Source of the DNA: Candidatus Tayloriibacteriota bacterium
GTDB taxonomy: Bacteria; Patescibacteriota; Minisyncoccia; Phycocordibacterales; PALSA-1337
DNA length: 12,557 bases
Reading direction: 5' to 3'
Assembly (NCBI GenBank): GCA_003170325.1
Contig: PMZP01000033.1
Location: 635-13,191, forward strand
Below, piece after piece: positions 6,923-12,557 of the stretch. The notes under the pieces were generated by a model that was not told where the DNA came from, did not search any database, and saw only the letters and a program-made list of their open reading frames with translations. Position numbers and translations under genes: made by a program. The first letter of the stretch is position 1, and each line of letters starts with the position of its first letter.

Positions 6923-8055
6923 TGAAAATCCTATTCACTGGAGGCGGAACAGGCGGACATTTCTATCCGATCATCGCCGTGGCCGAAGCCATCCGCGAGC
7001 GTGCCAAGGAGAGAAGGATCCTGCCACCGAAGCTCTATTACATGGCTCCGTCTAAATACAATCCTCGGGCTCTGTTCGACAATGACATCGACTTTGTGGC
7101 CATACCGGCCGGTAAGATGCGTCGTTATTTCTCAGTGCTGAATATTACGGACGTTTTTAAGACAGCTATCGGCACTCTGACCGCTATTATCCGTATGTTC
7201 TCGATCTATCCCGATGTGGTTTTTGGAAAGGGCGGCTATGCAAGTTTCCCGGCATTAGTTGCTGCCAAATTATTGCGTATTCCCGTGGTTATCCATGAAT
7301 CCGATAGCCGGCCGGGCAAGGTCAATTCCTGGGCCGGAAAGTTCGCCCAAAAGATCGCTTTGTCGTATTCCGATGCAGCAAAATATTTTCCCAAGCATCC
7401 TGACAGGATAGCCTTCACCGGCAATCCCATACGTAGCGAGATCGTCCAACCGCTCTCCAATGGCGCCTATGAATTCCTCAAGCTCGAGCAGAATACGCCG
7501 GTCGTGCTCGTCCTAGGCGGCTCACAAGGCGCGCAGGCCATAAATGACATAATTATGGAAGCCTTACCTGAACTCCTGAACAAGTATCAGATCATCCATC
7601 AAACCGGCAAGAAGAATATCGTGGAAGCCAAAGAGACCGCTTCGGTCATCCTCAAAGAACATGCCTATGCCTACCGGTATCACCCGATGGATTACTTGAA
7701 CGACCTTACCCTTCGCATGTCCACAGGAGTAGCCAACGTCATCGTCACTCGCGCCGGTTCGACCATCTTTGAGATCGCCGCCTGGGGCATTCCGTCCATT
7801 ATCATTCCATTGCCGCATTCCGTTTCCCATGACCAGACGGACAATGCCTTTGCCTATGCCCGAACGGGAGCCGCTTCCGTCATAGAAGAGAACAATTTGA
7901 GCTCGCATATCCTGATCGAAGAGATAGACCGTATCTGTAGTTCAGCCGTTTTGACGGCTACCATGAAGGAAAAGGCCAAAGCTTTCGCCAGGCTGGACAG
8001 CGCCAAGCTTATAGCTGATGGGATACTGGATATTGCACTACAACACGAAAAGTGA
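6922..8055 (+). CDS. murG: MurG, lipid II-forming GlcNAc transferase
   Basis: MurG transfers GlcNAc from UDP-GlcNAc to lipid I, giving lipid II at the inner face of the membrane, the substrate that FtsW polymerises. The 377-residue protein has the GT-B fold signatures in order: the N-terminal glycine loop GGGTGGHFYP (7-16, with His13), FGKGGYASFPALVAAKLLRI, IHESDSRPGKVN (usually IHEQN...PG..N), LVLGGSQGAQAIN, HQTGKKN, and the donor-binding region TRAGSTIFEIAAWGIPSIII with PLPHSVSHDQTDNA. Length is typical (about 350-380). HEQN has become HESD, otherwise no key glycine is lost. It lies 57 bases after ftsW, the usual division/cell-wall pairing, with its own nearby -10 box. Confidence 0.97.
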   Translation: MKILFTGGGTGGHFYPIIAVAEAIRERAKERRILPPKLYYMAPSKYNPRALFDNDIDFVAIPAGKMRRYFSVLNITDVFKTAIGTLTAIIRMFSIYPDVVFGKGGYASFPALVAAKLLRIPVVIHESDSRPGKVNSWAGKFAQKIALSYSDAAKYFPKHPDRIAFTGNPIRSEIVQPLSNGAYEFLKLEQNTPVVLVLGGSQGAQAINDIIMEALPELLNKYQIIHQTGKKNIVEAKETASVILKEHAYAYRYHPMDYLNDLTLRMSTGVANVIVTRAGSTIFEIAAWGIPSIIIPLPHSVSHDQTDNAFAYARTGAASVIEENNLSSHILIEEIDRICSSAVLTATMKEKAKAFARLDSAKLIADGILDIALQHEK

Positions 8056-8114
8056 TATATTTACCGTCTAAAAAGTCGTAATTACAAGCATTATAAATAG
8101 CTTTAAATAACCAT

Positions 8115-8624
8115 ATGGAACCTAATACAACAGGCGTCAAGACATGGCAATGGGTTGTGACCGTCATTGTCATCATCGTTCTTATCATCATCGGCGTTCT
8201 GGTCTTTGGAGGCAAAGGCTCCCAGGCCCCGACCACCAACCAGACTGGTCTGGCTAGTTCGACCGATGAGACCACCGGCGCGGTCAATCGCATCAGCATG
8301 ACCGACCAGTATCCGGGCAACGTCGTTTATTTGAACTCCGTCCAGCTCGAAAAACCGGGTTGGGTCGTCGTCCAGGCTGATAACAATGGCACGCCCGGCG
8401 CGGTCATCGGATCGGCTCATTTCGATGCTGGCATCAATCCGGGCAAGATCACTCTGACCAAGGCGATGGTTGACGGAAGCACCTACTATGCCGTCATCTA
8501 CACCGACGATGGTAAAGGCACTTTCAACGCCACCACCGACCAGCCTCTGACTGATTCGATCGGCAATGTCGTCATGCACGTATTCCATGCCACAACTGCG
8601 GCTGGAGCGGGACTCAAAGGATAA
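8115..8624 (+). CDS. Membrane-anchored DUF7282-like surface protein
   Basis: Function unknown. The 169-residue protein has a short N-terminal tail, one strongly hydrophobic helix (about residues 12-32, from WQWVVTVIVI to VLVFGG), a Ser/Thr/Gln-rich linker and a compact beta-rich extracytoplasmic domain (about 58-160). The domain pattern is SVQLEKPGWVVVQADNNGTPG, then VIGSAHFDAG, ITLTKAMVDGSTYYAVIYTDDG, and GTFNATTDQPLTDSIGNVVM. It resembles my recollection of DUF7282, an Ig-like or beta-sandwich domain of archaeal and CPR surface proteins; no search was done. The N-terminus could be an uncleaved anchor, since no clear signal peptidase site follows the helix. A candidate -10 (TATAAA, 8092-8097) lies 17 bases upstream of the ATG. 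A strong terminator follows 50 bases after the stop, so it may be a single-gene unit at the end of the murG run. Confidence 0.8.
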   Translation: MEPNTTGVKTWQWVVTVIVIIVLIIIGVLVFGGKGSQAPTTNQTGLASSTDETTGAVNRISMTDQYPGNVVYLNSVQLEKPGWVVVQADNNGTPGAVIGSAHFDAGINPGKITLTKAMVDGSTYYAVIYTDDGKGTFNATTDQPLTDSIGNVVMHVFHATTAAGAGLKG

Positions 8625-8632
8625 TTTATTTG

Positions 8633-8660
8633 AAGCTAGGAGCTAGGAGCTAGAAGCTCG
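8633..8660 (+). repeat. Four-copy heptamer tandem repeat
   Basis: Four consecutive 7-base units read AAGCTAG, GAGCTAG, GAGCTAG, AAGCTCG, nine bases past the stop of the DUF7282-like gene and just before a terminator hairpin. Each unit contains the palindrome AGCT, so neighbouring units can also pair with each other. Similar short AGCTAGG arrays are, to my recollection, frequent in intergenic spaces of some CPR genomes; their role is unknown. Confidence 0.75.
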
Positions 8661-8673
8661 GCTCCAGTGTACG

Positions 8674-8707
8674 AAAAGGCCGGTGATATGCCGGTCTTTT
8701 CCTTTGC
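8674..8707 (+). terminator. Rho-independent terminator between the DUF7282-like gene and gltX
   Basis: AAAAGGCCGG (8674-8683) pairs with CCGGTCTTTT (8691-8700) through ten base pairs including one G-T, with a 7-base loop. The arm's own T-run continues as CCTTT. It ends the upstream unit and separates it from the gltX promoter 19 bases further on. Confidence 0.8.
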
Positions 8708-8718
8708 GTTGATTTCAA

Positions 8719-8754
8719 TTGAATAGCCGGCCAATTACCGATATACTTAGGCCA
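8719..8754 (+). promoter_or_regulatory. Sigma-70-type promoter giving a leaderless gltX mRNA
   Basis: The -35 TTGAAT (8719-8724), a 17-base spacer and the -10 TATACT (8742-8747) form a near-consensus promoter. The -10 ends 6 bases before the ATG at 8754, so the start site would be the first base of the start codon. It lies just after a terminator, consistent with the start of a new unit. Confidence 0.75.
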
Positions 8755-10085
8755 TGACAGTCATAACCAGATTCGCACCATCGCCAACAGGTCTTTTCCA
8801 TGCCGGAAGCTATAGGACAGCGCTTTTCGCATACATTTTCGCCAAGCAGAATAAAGGCAAATTCATCCTGCGCATCGAAGATACGGACAAAGAGCGGTCA
8901 AAGAAGGAGTATGAAGACAACATTATCGATAGCTTAAAGTGGCTCGGGCTCGATTACGATGAGCTCTATCGACAATCCGATCGCACCGATATCTACAAAA
9001 AATACATTCAGAAGCTGATCGATTCAGGTCATGCCTTTATCTCTAAGGAAACTCCAAAAGAAGCTGGGGACAGGGCTGAAGTAATCAGATTTAAGAACCC
9101 CAAGAAGAAGGTCATCTTCAACGATTTGATTCGCGGACAAGTCGAATTCGATACGACAGAGCTGGGAGACTTTGTCATCGCCAAAAGCCTCGAGGAACCA
9201 GTCTTTCATTTGGTGAATGTTGTCGATGACCATGAGATGGGCATGACGCACATTATCCGCGGCGAAGATCATATATCCAATACACCCAGACAAATCTTGA
9301 TTTATGAAGCCATAGGCGCCAAGAATATACCCATATTTGCTCACATACCGCTCTTGCTCGCCAAAGATCGTTCCAAGCTTTCCAAGCGCCATGGCGCCAT
9401 ACCCATGACCGAATACCGCGAACGCGGTTTCTTACCGGAGGTACTGGTCAATTACATGGCCCTGCTTGGCTGGCATCCAGCTGACGATAGGGAAGTGCTG
9501 ACTCTTGACGATATAGTAAAAGAATTCTCCCTGGATCGCGTACAGAAAGGCGGCGCTATCTTCGACGAGGAGAAACTAAAGTGGTTCGATCATCAGTACA
9601 TCGCCAAATTGAACAATGACGAGTTCCAATCGCATGCCTCGCCTTTTGTCCCGGAATGGCTAGCGACTTCCAGTCCGCTCTTTAAGCGTTGTATACCTTT
9701 ATTGCGAGAAAAGATTTCTTCGTTCGGAGAAATCCCGCAGTTATTGGCCGATAATGGCGAATTGCGATTTGTCCACGGCTTGAAGGACTACGCACCATTA
9801 TCACTGCTTTGGAAAAAGAATCCGAAACGTGAAGCGGCCCTTGTACACCTACAGAAAGTCCAAGAACTTGTCATGGCTATTCCGGACGATTCATTCACTG
9901 CTGAATCAATTAAAGTCGCCGTCTGGAATTACGCCGAAGCGGAAGGGAAGGGCGATGTTCTCTGGCCACTTCGCATGGCATTGACCGGACAGGATAAGTC
10001 TCCGGATCCATTCACATCCGCTTTTATCCTCGGAAGGGAAGAGACGTTGAATAGAATACATTTAGCGATCAAGAAGCTAAGTTAG
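8754..10085 (+). CDS. gltX: Glutamyl-tRNA synthetase, compact form
   Basis: This class I synthetase charges tRNA-Glu (and tRNA-Gln where an amidotransferase is used; this cannot be judged from the sequence). The 443-residue protein (about 470 in E. coli) starts MTVITRFAPSPTGLFHAG. The HIGH-class motif is HAGS at 16-19, followed by RTALF and LRIEDTD. Then come VVDDHEMGMTHIIRGEDHIS and NTPRQILIYEA, the KMSKS-class loop KLSKR at 208-212, and a helical anticodon-binding region with DVLWPLRMALTG and SPDPF near the end. The stretch between FISKE and AEVIRF is about 20-26 residues shorter than in E. coli or Thermus GluRS and lacks the zinc cysteines of the E. coli enzyme. It is first in a unit with the M23 peptidase, 18 bases apart. 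Assignment is secure. Confidence 0.97.
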   Translation: MTVITRFAPSPTGLFHAGSYRTALFAYIFAKQNKGKFILRIEDTDKERSKKEYEDNIIDSLKWLGLDYDELYRQSDRTDIYKKYIQKLIDSGHAFISKETPKEAGDRAEVIRFKNPKKKVIFNDLIRGQVEFDTTELGDFVIAKSLEEPVFHLVNVVDDHEMGMTHIIRGEDHISNTPRQILIYEAIGAKNIPIFAHIPLLLAKDRSKLSKRHGAIPMTEYRERGFLPEVLVNYMALLGWHPADDREVLTLDDIVKEFSLDRVQKGGAIFDEEKLKWFDHQYIAKLNNDEFQSHASPFVPEWLATSSPLFKRCIPLLREKISSFGEIPQLLADNGELRFVHGLKDYAPLSLLWKKNPKREAALVHLQKVQELVMAIPDDSFTAESIKVAVWNYAEAEGKGDVLWPLRMALTGQDKSPDPFTSAFILGREETLNRIHLAIKKLS

Positions 10086-10103
10086 GCGTGCCACTTATGA
10101 AAC

Positions 10104-11459
10104 ATGACTCATGCCAATAAACTTTCCGCGGCCATTTTAATAATCGTTGTTACGTTACTGCTTCCCCCTTCCTCTTTACTGCTCCCTGCTTTACGTGCTA
10201 AAGCGCAATCCACTACCACCGCTACTGCCGACCTGCAGGCCAAGATCGATCAACGTAACAGCGACATCGCCAATCTGGAGTCGCAGATAAAATCGTATCA
10301 GAAGCAGATCGATACGCTCGGAACTCAAGCTGCGACATTGTCTGCGGCTATTAAGTCTATCGACCTTAACCGCAAGCAGCTTGAAGCCAAGATCGCTGTG
10401 ACGCAGGATCAGATCTCGACGAAGAATGATGAGGTCTTGCAGCTGGGCATGCAGATTGACCGGAAACAGGGAAATATCGAGGATGATCAAAGGATAATCC
10501 GACAGACATTCGTGACCCTGGAACAGCAGGTCGGTCAATCAGTCCCATATATTCTACTGGGAAGTGCTTCAATCTCGCAGGCCTTGGATGATCTAACCTC
10601 GCTTCAAGCTTTAGAGCAAAGCGTTCATGACCGTATAGGCTCGCTGAATAGGGATAAATCATCCTTGGAAACAAATCGACAAGCTGTTATAAGAGCCAAG
10701 AATGACCTGCTGGCTCTGAATAGACAATTGAGCGATCAGCGAGCTATCGTGCTTTCAACCGTTGCCCAAAAGAACGCGATATTGAAGCAGACGAACCAAT
10801 CTGAATCGTCATACCGCCAGCTATTAGCGACCAAGAAGAGCGAGGAAGCGGCTATGCAGGCGGAAATCAATCAGTATGAGGCGCAATTGCATTTGTCTGT
10901 GAATGCCAGCCAAATTCCGCATACAGGTTCCGGCGTGCTTGCATGGCCACTAGATAATACCTATCCAAAAGATTGTCCTCCGCCATCTAATAATTTTGCT
11001 TCATGTATAACACAATATTTTGGCAATACAGATTTTTCCACCGCCAATCCGCAGGTCTACAACGGCAGCGGGCATCCCGGGGTAGATTTCCGGGCGCCTA
11101 TAGGTACTCCGGTAAAGGCCGCGCTTTCTGGCGTGATCGTCGGTGTCGAGAATACCGATCTTTATCCTGGCTGTTATTCATACGGTAAATGGATAATGAT
11201 CAAACACGAGAACGGCCTCTCAACCTTATATGGACATCTTTCATTGCAATCCGTGATCGTTGGTCAGCAAGTCACCACCGGTGAGCTTATAGGCTATAGT
11301 GGCAACACTGGATATACCACCGGCCCTCATCTTCATTTCGGCGTTTACGCAACGGCTGGAACCGTCATCAAGCTCTTCACCCAGAGCAAACATTGCCAAG
11401 GCGCCACCATTCCTGTTGCTGACTTCAGCGCGTATTTGAATCCATTGTCGTACCTTTAA
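10104..11459 (+). CDS. Secreted coiled-coil M23 (LytM-type) peptidase
   Basis: This is probably a peptidoglycan endopeptidase or EnvC-like regulator acting outside the cytoplasmic membrane. A signal peptide covers residues 1-34 (hydrophobic core AAILIIVVTLLL, then ALRAKA before Q35, an AxA cleavage site). A long Gln/Asp/Leu-rich coiled coil follows (about 40-270). The M23 domain occupies the C-terminal third. All zinc and catalytic residues are present: HPGVD gives H324 and D328, YGHL gives H378, GPHLHFG gives H409 and H411. It should therefore be an active metallopeptidase, unlike EnvC, which lacks these residues. Four cysteines in the ectodomain (in KDCPPP, ASCITQ, YPGCYS, KHCQGA) could form disulfides. 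It lies 18 bases after gltX with no Shine-Dalgarno, so is probably co-transcribed; the nearby ftsW and murG fit a wall-remodelling role. Confidence 0.93.
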   Translation: MTHANKLSAAILIIVVTLLLPPSSLLLPALRAKAQSTTTATADLQAKIDQRNSDIANLESQIKSYQKQIDTLGTQAATLSAAIKSIDLNRKQLEAKIAVTQDQISTKNDEVLQLGMQIDRKQGNIEDDQRIIRQTFVTLEQQVGQSVPYILLGSASISQALDDLTSLQALEQSVHDRIGSLNRDKSSLETNRQAVIRAKNDLLALNRQLSDQRAIVLSTVAQKNAILKQTNQSESSYRQLLATKKSEEAAMQAEINQYEAQLHLSVNASQIPHTGSGVLAWPLDNTYPKDCPPPSNNFASCITQYFGNTDFSTANPQVYNGSGHPGVDFRAPIGTPVKAALSGVIVGVENTDLYPGCYSYGKWIMIKHENGLSTLYGHLSLQSVIVGQQVTTGELIGYSGNTGYTTGPHLHFGVYATAGTVIKLFTQSKHCQGATIPVADFSAYLNPLSYL

Positions 11460-11485
11460 AAAGGTGGCACTTGATAATGGTGTAA

Positions 11486-11504
11486 TGGTATAATAGTCTC
11501 ATCA
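11486..11504 (+). promoter_or_regulatory. Extended -10 promoter for the small membrane protein
   Basis: TGG-TATAAT (hexamer 11489-11494) is a perfect extended -10 ending 9 bases before the ATG at 11504, predicting a leader of about 3 bases. TTGATA at 11471 lies only 12 bases upstream, too near to serve as its -35. Confidence 0.65.
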
Positions 11505-11794
11505 TGATTGCTTTTAAAAATCGCAACAGGGGACTCATAAAGATGATCATCGTCATCCTGATCGCCCTTTTGCTCCTAGCCTACTTTGGTCTCAATTTGC
11601 GCAGCATAGTAGGCTCGCAGACCTTTGTGGACAACTGGAACTATTTGGCAGGCCTAATATCGACCATCTGGAATGATTATCTAAAGGCACCGGTGATGTT
11701 TCTCTGGAATTCTATAATCGTGCCGCTGATCTCAAAAGGTGTGACACAGATAGAGCAACATCAAGCGGCGAGTACGACGTCGGGAATTATTTAA
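11504..11794 (+). CDS. Small membrane protein, conserved-hypothetical type
   Basis: Function unknown. The 96-residue protein begins with a basic stretch (KNRNRGLIK), then one strong hydrophobic helix (about 11-31). A Trp/Tyr-rich amphipathic segment follows (about 42-80, NWNYLAGLISTIWNDYL then KAPVMFLWNSIIVPLISKG), which may lie on or re-enter the membrane. The tail is polar (TQIEQHQAASTTSG). The pattern basic N-terminus, one helix, then a Trp-rich amphipathic region is one I associate with small CPR proteins, but I cannot name a family. It has its own promoter 45 bases after the M23 gene and a terminator downstream, so it may be expressed both alone and with gltX-M23. Confidence 0.75.
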   Translation: MIAFKNRNRGLIKMIIVILIALLLLAYFGLNLRSIVGSQTFVDNWNYLAGLISTIWNDYLKAPVMFLWNSIIVPLISKGVTQIEQHQAASTTSGII

Positions 11795-11824
11795 TTTCGA
11801 CGAACTCATAAAGGGGGAACCATG

Positions 11825-11855
11825 CTCGGCCCATCTAGCGGCAGAGTCTTTTTTT
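11825..11855 (+). terminator. Rho-independent terminator after the small membrane protein
   Basis: CTCGGCC (11825-11831) pairs with GGCAGAG (11840-11846) with one G/A mismatch and an 8-base loop, followed by TC and a run of seven T (11849-11855). It lies 30 bases past the stop at 11794. The mismatch makes the stem modest, but the T-run is the best in the window. Confidence 0.55.
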
Positions 11856-11865
11856 GCCATTAATA

Positions 11866-11934
11866 GGGAAGTGCCTAGGCTTCGCAATATATGACATGGT
11901 GTACAAGATATATTGTGCGACATTGTATCTTCCC
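11866..11934. other. Nested inverted repeats in a gene-free region (possible structured RNA)
   Basis: The region 11795-12072 has no credible gene. Between the plus-strand terminator and the HIT-gene terminator it contains an outer pair GGGAAG (11866-11871) / CTTCCC (11929-11934). It encloses an inner pair CGCAATATAT (11883-11892) / ATATATTGTGCG (11908-11919), complementary apart from a 2-base bulge. AAGATA (11905-11910) / TATCTT (11926-11931) offers an alternative pairing. This could be a small RNA, a protein-binding site or chance; strand is undetermined. Confidence 0.3.
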
Positions 11935-12017
11935 GACCTGAATCCTCCCATAGCCCTTCCCCATTGATATAGTTCGTCTGATTTCGCATAAGTTGGGCTT
12001 GTACAATAACATCATGC

Positions 12018-12050
12018 AAAGTTAAACACCGCATGATTCGCCATGCGGTG
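12018..12050 (-). terminator. Terminator of the HIT-family gene
   Basis: A perfect 9-bp stem, CACCGCATG (12027-12035) and CATGCGGTG (12042-12050), with a 6-base loop lies 22 bases past the stop of the minus-strand HIT gene. Read on the minus strand it is followed by TTTAACTTTG, an interrupted U-tract. On the plus strand the next T-run is 17 bases away, so the minus-strand role fits better. Confidence 0.65.
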
Positions 12051-12072
12051 CGTTCGAAAGTTTATGGTTTTT

Positions 12073-12516
12073 TCACCGTGTGGATTTACCACTATTCTGG
12101 AGATTGCCCTGTAGCCTCTCGATAATTGAGACCAGCACCTCCCTAGGCACGAGTGACTCATCGTTTGACCCTGTCAGTGCATGCTGCCCGAAGTTCGGAT
12201 CCTCGAATGTTCGCCCTCCAACCTCAACCGGCTTATTGTAGCGCGGTCGGAAGTGCCAATGAATTTGTCGTGCCTCGGGCTTTTTATTCATGAGACATGA
12301 CCAATTGAACATCGCTGCCCCGAATGTGTCCCTGAATAGGAGCTCGAGCCTTTTCACGACTTCGTGCCAGTCCTGGAATTCATCCCCGTTCAAGTCTGCC
12401 AGATTCTGACACGGCCGCTTCAATGCGACGACACACCTACCCAAGTAGAGCTGGTCCTGCAGGAGCACAATCTTCCAATGTTTTGTTTCAAAGATCGTTA
12501 TATTATTTTCATTCAT
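12073..12516 (-). CDS. HIT-family protein with altered HxHxH motif
   Basis: HIT (histidine triad) proteins are nucleotide hydrolases or transferases acting on substrates such as diadenosine tetraphosphate or AMP-lysine. The 147-residue protein shows the subfamily pattern WKIVLLQDQLYLGRCVVALK (15-34), ELLFRDTFGAAMFNWSCLMN (58-77), and the HIT motif followed by FRPRYNKPVEVGGRTFEDPNFG (89-110). The motif reads Q84-I-H86-W-H88. The middle His, the usual nucleophile, and the last His are kept, but the first His is Gln (codon CAA, one base from His). The final 25 residues are polar. It faces the other genes, carries its own promoter and terminator, and has no Shine-Dalgarno. The substrate cannot be inferred. 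Confidence 0.9.
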   Translation of the reverse strand: MNENNITIFETKHWKIVLLQDQLYLGRCVVALKRPCQNLADLNGDEFQDWHEVVKRLELLFRDTFGAAMFNWSCLMNKKPEARQIHWHFRPRYNKPVEVGGRTFEDPNFGQHALTGSNDESLVPREVLVSIIERLQGNLQNSGKSTR

Positions 12517-12553
12517 CTGCCACTATGATATCATGTAAGTTAGTATCAGTCAA
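12516..12553 (-). promoter_or_regulatory. Promoter of the HIT-family gene
   Basis: On the minus strand the -35 TTGACT (12548-12553), a 17-base spacer and the extended -10 TGA-TATCAT (hexamer 12525-12530) form a near-consensus promoter. The hexamer ends 8 bases before the ATG at 12516, so the leader would be about 2 bases. Confidence 0.75.
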
Positions 12554-12557
12554 GTAG

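Noticed and set aside
8633..8660. Possible CRISPR-like or insertion-sequence end from the tandem repeat
   Set aside because: Units are 7 bases, contiguous and without spacers; no cas or transposase gene and no target-site duplication are seen.
10095..10121. Alternative start for the M23 peptidase at the ATG at 10097
   Set aside because: That frame reads MKHDSCQ and stops. The ATG at 10104 gives a proper signal peptide.
11811..11863. Mini-ORF of 13 codons (MLGPSSGRVFFCH) with AAAGGGGG ahead of its ATG, resembling a leader peptide
   Set aside because: It overlaps the hairpin and T-run of an apparent terminator, and no plus-strand gene follows that an attenuator could control. The purine run may be chance.
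11732..12034. 100-codon minus-strand ORF downstream of the HIT gene
   Set aside because: Its start lies in the HIT terminator stem, it has no ribosome binding site, and it runs antisense into the small membrane protein gene and the plus-strand terminator.
12042..12062. GTTCGAA resembling a tRNA T-loop
   Set aside because: The flanking bases do not form a 5-bp T-stem, and no acceptor or anticodon arms can be drawn around it.

Overview
The window reads as a chromosomal segment of a small-genome bacterium, most likely of the Candidate Phyla Radiation (Patescibacteria). Grounds: compact housekeeping proteins, a DnaJ without its zinc-finger domain, a shortened GluRS, and small membrane or surface proteins of kinds I associate with these genomes. 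I cannot decide between Parcubacteria-like and Saccharibacteria-like lineages. UGA ends trpS, scpA, murG and the HIT gene, so the UGA=Gly code of Gracilibacteria/Absconditabacteria does not apply.

Layout. 1-3309: chaperone block, with a 5'-truncated dnaK, a minus-strand two-helix membrane protein with its own ribosome binding site and terminator, a DUF3467-like gene, then a zinc-finger-less dnaJ. 3361-8055: trpS-scpA-scpB-ftsW-murG, all on the plus strand and tightly packed (trpS/scpA overlap by 4 bases; the ftsW start directly follows the scpB stop). It joins tRNA charging, condensin loading and septal peptidoglycan synthesis. 8115-8624: a membrane-anchored DUF7282-like surface protein, followed by a heptamer tandem repeat and a strong terminator. 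8754-11794: gltX, a secreted coiled-coil M23 peptidase, and a small membrane protein ending at a terminator. 11795-12072: noncoding, with inverted repeats. 12073-12516: a minus-strand HIT-family protein with its own promoter and terminator.

Working together, FtsW polymerises the lipid II made by MurG, the M23 enzyme probably remodels the same peptidoglycan, and ScpA/ScpB form the SMC accessory complex for chromosome segregation. DnaK and DnaJ are an Hsp70/Hsp40 pair.

The most notable pattern is regulatory. At least seven genes have a good -10 box (often of extended TGnTATAAT type, twice with a fitting -35) ending only 6-10 bases before the start codon, and no Shine-Dalgarno. This predicts leaderless or nearly leaderless mRNAs. 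Only the odd minus-strand gene at 1632-1904 has a clear Shine-Dalgarno. I see no mobile element, CRISPR array, tRNA, rRNA or defence system, and no clearly novel multi-gene system.
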